Below the pieces are notes generated by a model. That model saw only the letters and a program-made list of their open reading frames with translations, had not been told where the DNA came from and searched no databases. 64,000 nucleotides of DNA, from contig NC_063265.1 in NCBI RefSeq assembly GCF_019578655.1, positions 21,128,285 to 21,192,284 on the forward strand, in the 5' to 3' direction. This document shows positions 12,201 to 21,871 of this stretch, piece after piece. Made by a program: the position numbers and the translations under genes. How positions within the stretch are numbered: the stretch's first letter is position 1; each line of letters opens with the position of its first letter. The DNA comes from Ricinus communis. Lineage: Eukaryota; Streptophyta; Magnoliopsida; Malpighiales; Euphorbiaceae.

Positions 12201-12264
12201 AATAGTTGTTTTTGAAAAGATAGGGGACTCATCAGTAGTAAGGATTATGCAGCTTCCTTCCTAG
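130..12264 (+). CDS. Pyruvate kinase, plant cytosolic type (16 exons, transposon-loaded intron 9)
   Basis: Pyruvate kinase converts phosphoenolpyruvate and ADP to pyruvate and ATP in cytosolic glycolysis. Exons are 130-198, 1362-1458, 1556-1653, 1826-1981, 2255-2332, 2426-2554, 2721-2801, 2994-3062, 3188-3277, 10429-10573, 10670-10758, 11357-11452, 11549-11616, 11719-11818, 11943-11999 and 12112-12264. All introns are GT-AG and all phases join, giving 524 residues, close to the roughly 527 usual in this plant subfamily. Landmarks seen: [13 protein letters not shown] near the N-terminus, [14 protein letters not shown], the active-site FAKIE (Lys254, Glu256), [40 protein letters not shown] and VGEPMSH. 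The N-terminus ([17 protein letters not shown]) fits the cytosolic form and shows no transit peptide. Oddities are Ser311 where Thr is usual, [10 protein letters not shown] where SGRAARL is usual, and a C-terminus inside a 27-bp direct repeat. Intron 9 is 7,151 bp and full of transposons. The gene may be functional or a relaxed paralogue. Confidence 0.92.
205..232 (+). repeat. (TC)n microsatellite next to the intron 1 donor
   Basis: A run of 14 TC units starts six bases after the GTAAGA donor of pyruvate kinase intron 1 (donor at 199). Such tracts vary in length and may influence recognition of the splice site. Confidence 0.8.
3876..4202. mobile_element. Fold-back (MITE-like) element in pyruvate kinase intron 9
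   Basis: A left arm (about 3876-4020, starting near GTTAATACGGGATAATAA) is the reverse complement of a right arm (about 4035-4202, ending near TTATCCCGCATTAATAC) with only modest divergence over some 140 bp. This is the structure of a non-autonomous fold-back DNA element. No coding capacity is visible. The superfamily is not clear from the ends. Confidence 0.7.
4039..4484 (+). repeat. Tandem duplication of the fold-back right arm
   Basis: Two adjacent units of about 222 bp (4039-4260 and 4261-4484) are closely similar. Each holds the right arm of the fold-back element plus a shared flank (CAGATTAAGCTTTTATTAAC and following AAG-rich bases). A further copy of that flank reappears at 10122-10172, beyond the copia element. 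Confidence 0.75.
4525..4638 (-). repeat. Copia 3' LTR
   Basis: Closely similar to 9949-10064 across AAGAATCCTAATTAAGTATA and the following AT-rich part. The outer left end (TGGCACAG) is diverged from TGTAACAG of the other LTR, so this edge is good to a few bases only. Confidence 0.75.
4639..4652 (-). other. Copia polypurine tract
   Basis: On the minus strand the sequence CTTGAGGAGGAGAG directly precedes the 3' LTR, the normal place for the primer of plus-strand DNA synthesis. Confidence 0.7.
4690..8480 (-). pseudogene. Copia pol remnant (protease, integrase, RT, RNase H)
   Basis: Reading the minus strand, a degenerate protease region (VIDYDAME at about 8450-8480) is followed by integrase fragments at 7250-8200. 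The reverse transcriptase has the catalytic box YIDDVV at 6331-6347 and the later YFLGIKV and [12 protein letters not shown] motifs around 6170-6250. RNase H keeps STTGHCIF near 5820 and KLWCDN near 4890. The frame changes many times and stops are scattered, so no functional polyprotein remains. The RNase H part is interrupted by the 4937-5682 insertion. Confidence 0.85.
4937..5682. mobile_element. 746-bp non-autonomous element nested in the copia RNase H region
   Basis: The copia RNase H homology stops at 4936 and resumes at 5683. The junctions carry a 9-bp direct repeat TGATATATC (4928-4936 and 5683-5691), consistent with an 8-9 bp target duplication. The ends show weak inverted similarity (AGACTTGGCCCAG at the left; the reverse complement of the right end gives AGACCTGGCTTGG). 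GGGTGTCAGACTTGGCCC resembles plant hAT ends, but a Mutator-type origin also fits the duplication length. No ORF is present. Confidence 0.7.
8690..9525 (-). pseudogene. Copia gag remnant with CCHC zinc knuckle
   Basis: The minus strand encodes a copia-type gag (start [13 protein letters not shown], then [18 protein letters not shown]) in two overlapping open stretches shifted in frame near 9100-9200. Further on, [14 protein letters not shown] at about 8700-8745 is a complete C-x2-C-x4-H-x4-C zinc knuckle. Gag proteins package the element's RNA. The frameshift and later stops make this copy non-functional. Confidence 0.8.
9937..9948 (-). other. Copia primer-binding site (initiator Met tRNA)
   Basis: The minus strand reads TGGTATCAGAGC, the classical primer site complementary to the 3' end of plant initiator methionine tRNA, directly after the 5' LTR. 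Confidence 0.9.
9949..10064 (-). repeat. Copia 5' LTR
   Basis: 116 bp. On the + strand it begins TGTAACAG and ends CTGTAACA. It abuts the primer-binding site on its left and host intron on its right. It is short for a copia LTR. Confidence 0.85.
10065..10172 (+). repeat. Second copy of intron segments flanking the copia element
   Basis: This stretch is a compact copy of two intron pieces on the other side of the transposon. Bases 10066-10121 resemble 3456-3513 (shared CTTTCTTAACAACTTA-like core), and 10122-10172 resemble 4195-4245 and 4417-4467. The roughly 680 bp holding the fold-back element between those pieces is missing here. Confidence 0.65.
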
Positions 12265-12329
12265 CATTATTAACCCATTATCTTCTAGCCTAACATTCCC
12301 CATAAGGATTATGCAGCTTCCTTCCTAGC
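12239..12329 (+). repeat. 27-bp direct repeat spanning the pyruvate kinase stop codon
   Basis: An identical 27-bp sequence (starting TAAGGATTATGCAGCTTCCT) occurs at 12239-12265 and 12303-12329. The first copy supplies the last codons (RIMQLPS) and the TAG stop. The second lies in the 3' untranslated region. Confidence 0.9.
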
Positions 12330-12864
12330 TTCCTTTCTACTACTTTTACCGCAACTTGTAATTTTTCATTACTCAAATAAATGGTTGTTAACTTGTTGTA
12401 TTAAGGATTTCCAACAGACATAGAAATTAGGGTTATTTTTCTTTTTGGCTGCTTTTGATGTACTGCTTGCAGAGCAATTCTGTTACCTTGGGTACATAAA
12501 ATATTTTTTAAAGGAGAAGCATAAGCTCTACAGTATATAGCCTAATGGCACACAGCAACATAATAGTGCACAAATTGAGAAACTTTATAAAAAACAAGAG
12601 GACACTTAGCTCCTGCCCTTTTACAAGTGCAACTTAGTATTGGCTTGCTCGAACAAGCCAATAGATTTGCAACACCTCATCATCCTTTAAATTTTCGGAT
12701 GACAAACACTTCAGTTTTAATTTTATGGCCCTGCATAGATCTCCACTATAAACATCAATCTTCACCTACCAAGCTACTGAAAGAAAAACTGCACTGGGAA
12801 CATCAATTTAACACTCAAGTTATGGTTATACAGAGCATGCAAGGGGCATGATTGCATCTTCAGT
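12265..12864. other. Short convergent intergenic region
   Basis: Holds the 3' untranslated regions of the two convergent genes. A canonical AATAAA at 12376-12381 could serve the pyruvate kinase transcript. I see no gene here. Confidence 0.6.
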
Positions 12865-14973
12865 TCATATTTCTTCGTCTTCGAAAGGATCTCTTTCTGG
12901 ATAGTCACCAACCTGAAGAATAACATCCATTAAAAAATTAAGTACCAGTGTTCAGAAAAGAAAAATGATACAGGTCAGTAGTTGGGAATCTCTAGGATGT
13001 TCTCAACAGGAACTTTTATTAGTTTCAACGATATTGAAAATTATTTACATTGTGTAATATGCTATTAATGGCAGTAGTTGATCTCAGAATTTGTCTTGAT
13101 TACTAGGATACAAGGAATATTACCCAGAAAACATCATCCAAAAACAATTGAAATAAATGAAGATTGATGTCGCACGAAGTCATGGAGAGTAAAAGTATGA
13201 TTTCTCATGCCTTCTAACAGTGGTGGAATCATTTACTATGCTTGTATGACTAGGTAAGGTATCTGAATAAAGAAAATATAAGATTCATCCAACTTGTCAC
13301 AGCTCTAAAGCTCAGAAACATGCATTTGATTGAACTCCCCCACCCACCCCCACACAATAAAAATTGTCATATAGGAAAAGAAGATGCACTAAGAGATTGG
13401 GATAAATTCCTAAAACTGGCTACAGAATATGAAAGAGTAAGCTCAAAACTCAGTTTCTTACATTTATAGCAAAGCAAACAACAAAATTGGGCTCTTTCCT
13501 CAAAATTTAAATTACAGTCAAGAAAATTGGCTCAGATTTTTTATAATGGCCCCAAAAGTCTTGCATTACGCATTGTTATATGAGATAAAAAGAATCAACA
13601 AAGTTGCAGTTGCAACCTGCGAGGGAACCTATTTTAATGAACATAAATCCTAAATAAAATGTTAATGAGAGTCGGAAAGGAGGAGAATTATGACCCCAAA
13701 ATTGCTAGATGCATCCCGAAATAGAATATTGACAATCTCTGGTACTTATGAGTTCCACTCTAACAGGGAAACTTCAAAGGTCATTAGTCCTCGAGGTGAT
13801 CAGCTTTTTCATTTTGCAGCGTGCTCTGTGCACACTCTTATCTCCTAAAAGTCCTTGATGCAGTGCAAACAAAATGTTAACATGCTTGCTATTAGTAACA
13901 AAATATGCAGCGTCAAATTCTCCATATCCATGTTTCTAACAAGTATACTAGCAGGGCAGTCAACCAGCTAGAGACAGTAAGGCAAACCCACATCACTACA
14001 AACTTTAAGCTCATAGGAGCCTATTGCCTCACATCTTTGCAGCCTTCAACCTACTGGTTCATATTTTTAGCCTTGGAATACATACAAAACTACAGCATCT
14101 GAAGTCATTATGGTATCGGCTATAAAATACTCTAGATCTGAATTTCTTCATTAGCAATGCAAGGGTTCCATCATTCAGATATTGCAAGAACAGAGTTCCA
14201 TACAAACCTTTATTTTGTCAGGCCTGATCATTCCACCATGAAGTGGGGGGCAATCAAAGTAGCGTACTCCTTTCACCCTGGCACATGATCAAGAAACAGT
14301 GAAATTGTAGAACATAATGATTCAAGAGTGAGAGATTTTAAAATGGGTGTTGGGTAAGTTCAAGCTATCATAAAGCAGCAATAACAAGCCCTACGTGTTA
14401 GATTCTCTGGAAGGACTTTGGTCAAGATAGTTCTCAAAGAAATTTAGAACAAGGCAAAAATATGAAGTTAATTCCGTTATCAGGACAGGATGTCTGCATA
14501 CAAACATAGGCCCAGCATATCATGTTCAGTATATTATGGTTCCCATCCTCTATGATCTGCTATAACAGTGTCATTCTGAGAAAATAACACCTACAGCCCT
14601 GGGATTCACTCAGAAAATGTTACTCTGTTCAGATTGCAGCATCATCAAACCCAAAATTGAATTCTCAACATTGTTAAATTTCAATAGCATTCAGACAGCA
14701 TTATATATTAATCTATTTCAAAAATTTTCATGACATGTGTGATTCATTTCTGGTTTAAGCATCTTCTCTGATTGTTTAATCTACACAAATAAACCTAAAG
14801 TTCATTTTTGTTAATTAAAAATTAATCAACTTACAACACTATTCTTCCTTAATACACCTATGATCAACAAACAACATCAATCTTATATAGGGCCTTCTTG
14901 CATGCTAACATGATATATAGAGGAGACCAAGAAAACTAAAGGAAAAGAAAAAGAGAATGTGCAAAACTTAAAA

Positions 14974-15018
<45 letters not shown>

Positions 15019-16536
15019 ATGTACATACAAGCCATCATGTTTCCCCAATGGTTCATCATACTGAACTCCAACCCAAAAGCCTGGTGCAAGAGATTCTGCT
15101 CGACCAACAAATTTGACAATCCCTCTTTTCGCCCCAGGTTCAACCTCACATCTATCTCCCAACTAATTGTTCAAGAATAGGGAAATTGAAGGAGAAAAAT
15201 GAAGGTAGGTGCCATGATAAAGTAGACGTGAGGAATGCCAATAACTAATATTTGATATAGGAACATATGTAAATGAATGAATTCACTCTTTGTACTTAAA
15301 AGAGGATAGAATATATAGGTCTAAAGACTTGAAACTTAATCATCAGTATTTGCAGTATCAAAAATTTCCTAGCATGTCAAATTTGCAGTCTATATAATGC
15401 TTAAATCAACAGCCAGAAGAGAAAAAATTTCAAGCATTGGGAATGTAATTTTAACTCTATGTAATGGGTAATTGAAGCTAACTGAACTTATCCATAAATT
15501 ACTGTCTAAAACACCAACAGAACAAATACCAACCTTGATATTTGCACACAAGTCCTCCATGTAGTTTTCAGTTATCTGTGAAAGAGATGTTAGTATAGCA
15601 TCATCATATTTGGATTTGGACACCCAGCATTTATTATGTACTAGTTAGTTACCAAATGAAAACAGTAGAAGCCCCTCAAAGCAAGAAAATAACCGAACGC
15701 GTACCTTAGGCTCGAAGGCAGATGGATTTTGAGAGACCAATTTTTCCTTAAATTTTCTAAAAGTGCCTGAAAAAGACAATTGGTAGCAAGTTGAACCTAA
15801 AATGCAATCACAATAATCTACAAAAATTCCTTACAGAAATGAATCATTTGAAAGAAATAAAATTGTGCCATTTCATGATAAAAGAAATACTGTAAATTCA
15901 AGAATATCAAACTTAAAACAAGTCTAGTTTGAATGAAAACCCACTCACCTCCACGTTTTTCGTAAGCCTCTTCAGAAATTGTGTATTTCTCAACCAATGA
16001 AGTATCTTCCAGCCACCCACCTGAGGTTACTGATGAAGGGTCAACATCTATTACATGTATCCGATACCTTTTGTTCCAGTCCCAATAAAACAAAAAAAAA
16101 AAAAAAAAAAAACAGCAGCAAAATCAATAAACAAAGAAACTAGCAAAAAGAATTGAAAAAAAAAAAAAAGATTAAAAGAATTTGGAAACAGAGAAACAGA
16201 CCCATCAAGAGGAGAATAGAAACCAAGGGGTCTTGAATCATCACTTAAATCACAAATCTTGGAGTTGGTGTCATCATATAGCTGTAATGTCATTGAATTA
16301 ACTGAAGTCCCGCATTTCCTCCATAGCTTTTCTTTCACAGATTCCACTGTAGACTAAGAAAACAAAAGAAATAAAATGAGAAATGGCAAGTATGAGAAGT
16401 AGTGAGTGAATAGAAACGAAAAATTATTAACCTCAAGGGAGAAGCGAACATCGGCAGAGAAGGTCTTGAGGTTGGAGTGAGTAATGCGCAATACCACTGA
16501 CTCATCTCCTTCTATTTTCTGTAGCTTAGATCCCAT
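12865..16536 (-). CDS. TFCB: Tubulin-folding cofactor B (Ubl + CAP-Gly)
   Basis: Cofactor B binds alpha-tubulin released from the chaperonin and, with cofactors C, D and E, helps assemble the tubulin heterodimer in the cytosol. Exons in transcript order are 16432-16536, 16202-16353, 15949-16067, 15705-15766, 15534-15575, 15029-15162, 14208-14277 and 12865-12912. Splice sites are GT-AG and phases join to 243 residues, the length I know for plant TFCB. Residues about 12-95 form the ubiquitin-like domain (EKLWRKCGTSVNSMTLQLYD, SDDSRPLGFYSPLDG). VTSGGWLEDTSLVEKY follows, then a linker with ENYMEDLCANIKLGDRC. A CAP-Gly domain from about residue 161 has the family box as GKHDG at 200-204. The acidic tail is DPFEDEEI. 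The start is the first ATG, with nothing in frame upstream. All domains are intact, so the gene is probably functional. Confidence 0.94.
14979..15015 (+). repeat. (GA)n microsatellite in a TFCB intron
   Basis: About 18 GA units (CT on the gene strand) lie some 13 bases inside the intron after the donor at 15028 of TFCB exon 6. Probably length-variable. Confidence 0.85.
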
Positions 16537-18859
16537 TTATCTATCTACGAACAACCTCTGCTTTCTCAGTTTTTCACTGTTCAAAATCTCTAAAAATCAA
16601 TTATAATTCAAAGGTTTACTCTCATGTACCGTGCAGCGACTCTATGGAATGTGAGACAGCAGAGAAAGAAGGAAACAGAAAGGGAATGTGTTAATTAGTG
16701 TCCGGGGGCTAATGTTAACAAAACAATAATAGGATTAATTATTGTAATGTTTTTATATTTTATCAAATTACATTAATAGATGCCGATATTTTTAATAATC
16801 AATTCTAATATTTTTAACTTAATAATAATAAAGAACATTATACTATATACTTTTTTAAATTATTTCTTTTTTATTGTATTTATTTTCTTTTTATACATTT
16901 TTACTTATGGGTGCATGTCCATATAAGTGATGTTAATTGTTATGCATGATTGATAAATAATTCCTCTACTAACTAGTTTATACATTTTAAGTTGATATAT
17001 ACACTTTTATTATTGAACTTTTGATTATTTAATTGTCTTTCACTATATACATATACTTTGGTTAAAATATTTATTTTTTTAAAAGAAAATTGAATAGTAC
17101 AATTTGATAGCTCTCCTTAAGTAAATGTTTTAGCTTAGTATTAATAAATTTGATATTTGATTAAAAAATTTACATTCCATTCTTCATGTTTTCTTATAGA
17201 ATCTGTGTTATTTAGTTCATTTTTAACAATTAATTTGAGAGAAATATACATACATATATGCATACATACAAAATTATGTATGTATGTATAACATATACCC
17301 TTTTCTAGGACTATTCCTTTCAATTTTTAGTAAATAAAAAATATATTATTCTAAATGCAACGCATTACAGAAGCATAATTCAATTCTGGTTATATTCCGA
17401 ATTTATAAAAATATAAACCAATTAGAATACATCAAATAGATACTAAAAGTACAAAACAATTAAAAAGAAACTTTATATATTAATTATATATTAAAATTAA
17501 ATCAATATATATATAATATATACTAAAATATATGAGATATATACTATTTATTGTAATTTTTGCTTATATTTTTTTAAAAATTATAAATATAATAAATATA
17601 TAACATATAAGCAACATAAACTAATATAAGTTTTGTATCTCATTATATTGAATAAGAATTGGTATTATTTGCATTGCAACCGAAAAATGAAAATAATTCC
17701 AAAATAAAAATGTTCAATAAACTAAAATTTTGAAAGGTTACCTAGCAAACCTTTTACTATATATTTCCTTTAGTTTTTTTTAAACATAATTAATAAATAT
17801 GTCAAATAAACTATATATTAATTATATACTAAAAATACATATGAAACAAATACATAAATCTATAAAATATATATAATGTAATGTAACTTTTGTTTATAAC
17901 TCTTTAAAAAATATGAACATAATAAATATTATTATATATAAATAGTATATATTAAAATAATTTCAATGTATTATTAGGTTCTTATTTATGTTATGTAGAC
18001 TTATATATTTAATGAAGCAATGGTATCAATGAGTTATTTTGTGGGTAACTTGATTTAAGTAAATCATTTATGTAGAGCCCGTTAACTTTTGAAACTTAAT
18101 ATATTTTTAATTGGTGGATATTATTTTCTGACCTAACTATTTATAATAAAATCCTATTATATTAGAATATAAAAACACCTAAATTATGATTCCCAATATG
18201 TCAAATTATTTAGCCACTCTCTGTTCTTTACCCATCTAAGGCCTTTCATTTTACAACTTTAATATTCTCTTGATAATATACAAAAATATTGCCATCAAAA
18301 CTAAGTTAATAAGAAAGAAAGAAAAAACTTGCTGGAATCTGCCATCACTACTCTTATCTTGCAAGCTACAAATCTAGCAAGGATAATTTCTGTAATTAAA
18401 TTAGATTATGTTCTAAGCTGTCTTACATCTGATCCTTGCAAGTTTTAAATTGATTTTTTTATTACTTCTCTCCATGGATTAGTTACTTACGAATGTTTTA
18501 GTACACTTTAATACTTAATGCTTTAATTAATACGGGGTAAGTTATATTGTGGACTCTAGACCATTTAGCTATATGGTCTTAGAGTCCACAACAACAATGT
18601 TTTGGATGTATTGCTAAGCTTCATTTTGGTGGCCATTTATGTACCTCGCTTCTGTATATTATTTTATTTCATCTGCGCTTCCATGTTGTTGAGTTTATTT
18701 TACATTGCTCTTTTTCACTTTTCTCCTAAATAAATTCTTAATTATAATTAGCTATTTCTTGAAGTCTATTTGATTTAACTCTTAATATTAGTTAATATTT
18801 GTCACTTGTAAATTGCAGTTGATAAATATGAAATTGTTTAGTAAAATTAGTTAATCGAA
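16537..18859. other. AT-rich intergenic region upstream of TFCB
   Basis: Contains the TFCB promoter side at about 16540-16730 and then very AT-rich sequence with no coding signal. Two diverged direct copies of about 130 bp occur at 17466-17600 and 17805-17935 (shared TATATTAATTATATA and ATAATAAATAT cores). A short near-perfect hairpin lies at 18547-18591. Confidence 0.6.
18547..18591. repeat. 45-bp near-perfect hairpin
   Basis: The left arm TTGTGGACTCTAGACCAT and the right arm ATGGTCTTAGAGTCCACAA are reverse complements except for one bulged base, around the 8-base loop TTAGCTAT. No poly-T or gene sits nearby, so a bacterial-style terminator role is not meaningful. Confidence 0.75.
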
Positions 18860-21054
18860 GTCAACATTTATTTTTCGGATTTAGATATCCAAGGAATTAT
18901 TTGAGGACGAATGTATGCCACTAGGGTTGTGAGTAATTGAACTAAAATTGCTTTTCTAATATTAATTTGAACCCAATTGATAGAAAAATATTAAGTTTGA
19001 GAGGTGAATCGATAGTTTTCAAGAGTTTGGAGACTAAATTGCAAGAATTTTATAAATTTTTTAGCTCCTCATCAATCAGCTCCGCGTACAGCCGATTGGC
19101 TCTACACAGTTCTGATTGGCCTATTTTCTGAATTTTGATATTGTTTTATGTGTTTAATTGATTTAAAACGTCAAGGGATTTTATAAACTTTTTGCTCCCG
19201 AGCCAATAACTTTTTTGAATTTAAATAAATTTTAAATAGATTTTCATTTAACTAAATATCCGATAAAATCAAGGGTTTGATTTATTAATAAATTATTGAT
19301 ATCAACTAATATTTCTAAGGTTTTCTAAACCCTAAAGCTATAAATAGAATGTTATGTCCTAGGTTTAGGGTTAGCAATTATTAAGAGCAATCTTTAGCAG
19401 TATATATTAACTACGACACTTAAATAGAGAGTTTTTAGGCAATTGAGAGAAAAGACTAGTGAAGCAACAACTCCATTCTAGGAAACTTTTCTTTAGAATG
19501 ACGGATTTTTTCTTTCACTCAAACAAGCACTTAATCAAATCCTAAAAAGGCTAGATTCATATCCAATCTTTGATTCTACCTCCTCATCATTTCTAGATAT
19601 CCGAGGATCAACATAATACGGTGACAACCTAAGGGTTTCCAAAAGCCTTCATCATCAGCATCCTCTTCTCTTTTTCTTTGATTTTTATGGTTTTAGAAAC
19701 ATGATTAGAGTTAACCTCCAATGCTTTATAGGACTTATGTGAATAGATCTAGGGTTATTGATGGATTAATATCTGCTATGATTATGTATGCTGGGTTTTG
19801 AAATTTGATAACATGATCTGTGCTGGATTTTGGAATTTGATAACATAATTTCCGTTGATTTTTGGATTTGATGGGTTTGAAATGACTAGGGTTTCATGTT
19901 AGATTTATTTTTATGATTTTTTTATATGATTATGTGATTGATTATGCCTTTTAAGATTACATTGTTGAATCTAGGATCTGCCATATGAAGTTCTTGTTTC
20001 TTTATTAGTTGTCCTTTTTTGATTTTTTATGTATTTAAATTCTATTTAATCGAGTTATTTCTTTATTTGGTTTTATTTTATGTATTAATCATTTTATTTA
20101 TTTTTTATGCATGTTAATCGACTTCTAGGCGAGGGAATTGAAGAATTAAGCGAAATCGTCTGAAATTAAGTCCTAGAGCTGATCGGCGCAATGACCCAGG
20201 CCAATCGGCTCCGCTCCAAAATGTGACCTAATTTTGGATTTTGTTCTCTTTTGGCTTCCATACTTTGTAACTCAATTTAGTTATTTTTTTATTTCTTAGT
20301 TCTAGTAGGATTGTAATAGCTAAATTTAATTTTCTGACTTTATTTTTATTTTATTTTGGTTGTATGCCAAATATCTGATATCTAATTGCTTAACTAAAAC
20401 TGGACATATAGACATCTGGCTTAAAACTGGACCTTAACATAAAATGGTAGTCCATTAAGTTAATAAGTTGGCATATTGGGCTTGAAAGTAAAATCTATAT
20501 AGACTTAGTGGACTTTTGTCATACTTTTTAATTAATTAAATGGGTTCACTTAGAATAAAGTCATCCAATTGGGCCTCAGCATGTAAAAAAAGATAGTCAA
20601 TTTATGTTAAAAGCTTTGGAAATTAAAAAAATATAATTTATAATTGGGCTTAGATTAGATGAGCTTGTATATAATTAATAGTTTAATTAGGCTAATAATT
20701 TAAATGGGGATTAGGCTTAAATAAAATGAACTAGACCTAGGTGGATTTCACATGTTGTGATGTTTGCTTGTAAAATATAAATTGTATCATTTATAAAGAA
20801 TAAACCAATAAACAATAAATTTTAAAAATAAGGATATATAAATAAGGAAGTTGGCTTCTTGATCTATCTCTAGATGTAGCGAAGTTTCCTTATGGAATCG
20901 AGAAATACCACTAAATTAGTAAAAGTGTCCCAGAGAATGGGGATTCACACTTTTCTCTGTGATTAATTAACGTGTTCCTTATTAGGTTGAAAAGCCTTGT
21001 TGTACCGTAGTCGCTAAAGACACTTAGGTGCGTGCCCGAAATCGCCGCCCACAA
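18860..21054 (+). repeat. 5' LTR of Tat-type copy A
   Basis: About 2.2 kb. The left edge was placed by alignment to the 3' LTR (shared TTTTTCGGATTTAGATATCC-like start); the right edge is the primer site. It contains AGCCGATTGGCT at 19090-19101, a promoter-like CTATAAATAG at 19338-19347 after an AAACCCTAAA motif, and another AATCGGCTC box near 20203. Edges are approximate. Confidence 0.75.
19338..19347 (+). promoter_or_regulatory. TATA box of the Tat-type LTR
   Basis: CTATAAATAG follows TAAACCCTAAAG about 480 bases into the LTR. The equivalent place in the other LTRs has a related but eroded sequence (CTCTATAGATAAAAA near 55780). It fits the start of retroelement transcription. Confidence 0.5.
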
Positions 21055-21072
21055 TAGCGACTCCATTAGGGA
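21055..21072 (+). other. Mutated primer-binding site, copy A
   Basis: TAGCGACTCCATTAGGG corresponds to TGGCGACTCCACTAAGG at 57515 in copy B. Both follow the LTR end and resemble the TGGCGACTCC primer sites of Tat-lineage elements. From memory these match an arginine tRNA. Confidence 0.65.
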
Positions 21073-21871
21073 TAAGAGAAGTTGATTTTAATGTATCTCT
21101 ATTTTTAATTTTATTATTTAATGAGTAAATATTACATTGCATATCTTACATTTTGGTCTCTATAGCCTCGATGGCGTTGGTTAGTAGTTCTTTAGCTCTA
21201 TTCAAACCTTGAATTTATGATACTGGCTAACCATCACTCACAAATAATGAGTAAATTTCCTTCGTTGCATGGACCCTTGGGTGGAGAGACGAGCAAATGA
21301 AGGATACTTTTTATTTGTGGGATCCTTTTATCCTTACTCAAGACTCAACTCATGGTAATAATAGTAGTAATCTTCCTTAGGAACCTTATTGCTTGCTATA
21401 TGAGATATTCTCTCCTATAAGTGTTTTAAGCCCATATATCGAAAGGCCTTGGCCTAAAACTGTGATGACAAGCCTTAGCCTAAAATATGGAGGTTTTACT
21501 ATTATATTGGAAATATCAACTTGTTTGTTTTAATTTTATTTAAGAGCTTATAACATGCGCATCGGGATTACTATCCCCTGTTGATAGAAAGCCTAGGCCT
21601 AAAATTCTAGGGAAGAAAGATTCACCATGAATCTTATGTAGGAGAAATAAGGTTGGAAGGATGCTTGTATAGTATCTTGTAAATTTTTCTATATTCGCTA
21701 ACCTTCTTTTTATATTTGTGCATTACATGTGCACTATGCATCTCATGCATCACACTAACATTATCTTTTGAAGCCATACAAAATATCATTTGGATTAGAA
21801 AAGACAAGACAATAGTAGGCTAGAGAGGGTAATATCAAGCTCTTGTGATCGAAGTCGAAGTTGCACTAAAG
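21073..21871 (+). other. Untranslated leader of Tat-type copy A
   Basis: About 800 bp between primer site and gag, colinear with 57532-58332 in copy B. It repeats short phrases such as AAAGGCCTTGGCC and GAAAGCCTAGGCC. No coding signal is seen. Confidence 0.6.

Noticed and set aside
130..12264. Calling the pyruvate kinase a pseudogene because of the transposons
   Set aside because: Every exon junction keeps phase and there is no internal stop, so the evidence does not support a pseudogene call. The residue changes are reported as a finding instead.
12627..12851. 74-codon + strand ORF between the two convergent genes
   Set aside because: It is antisense to the TFCB 3' untranslated region and has no recognisable domain.
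14883..15149. 88-codon minus-strand ORF with a Leu-Ser run
   Set aside because: It is TFCB exon 6 in a shifted frame running into the intron GA repeat.
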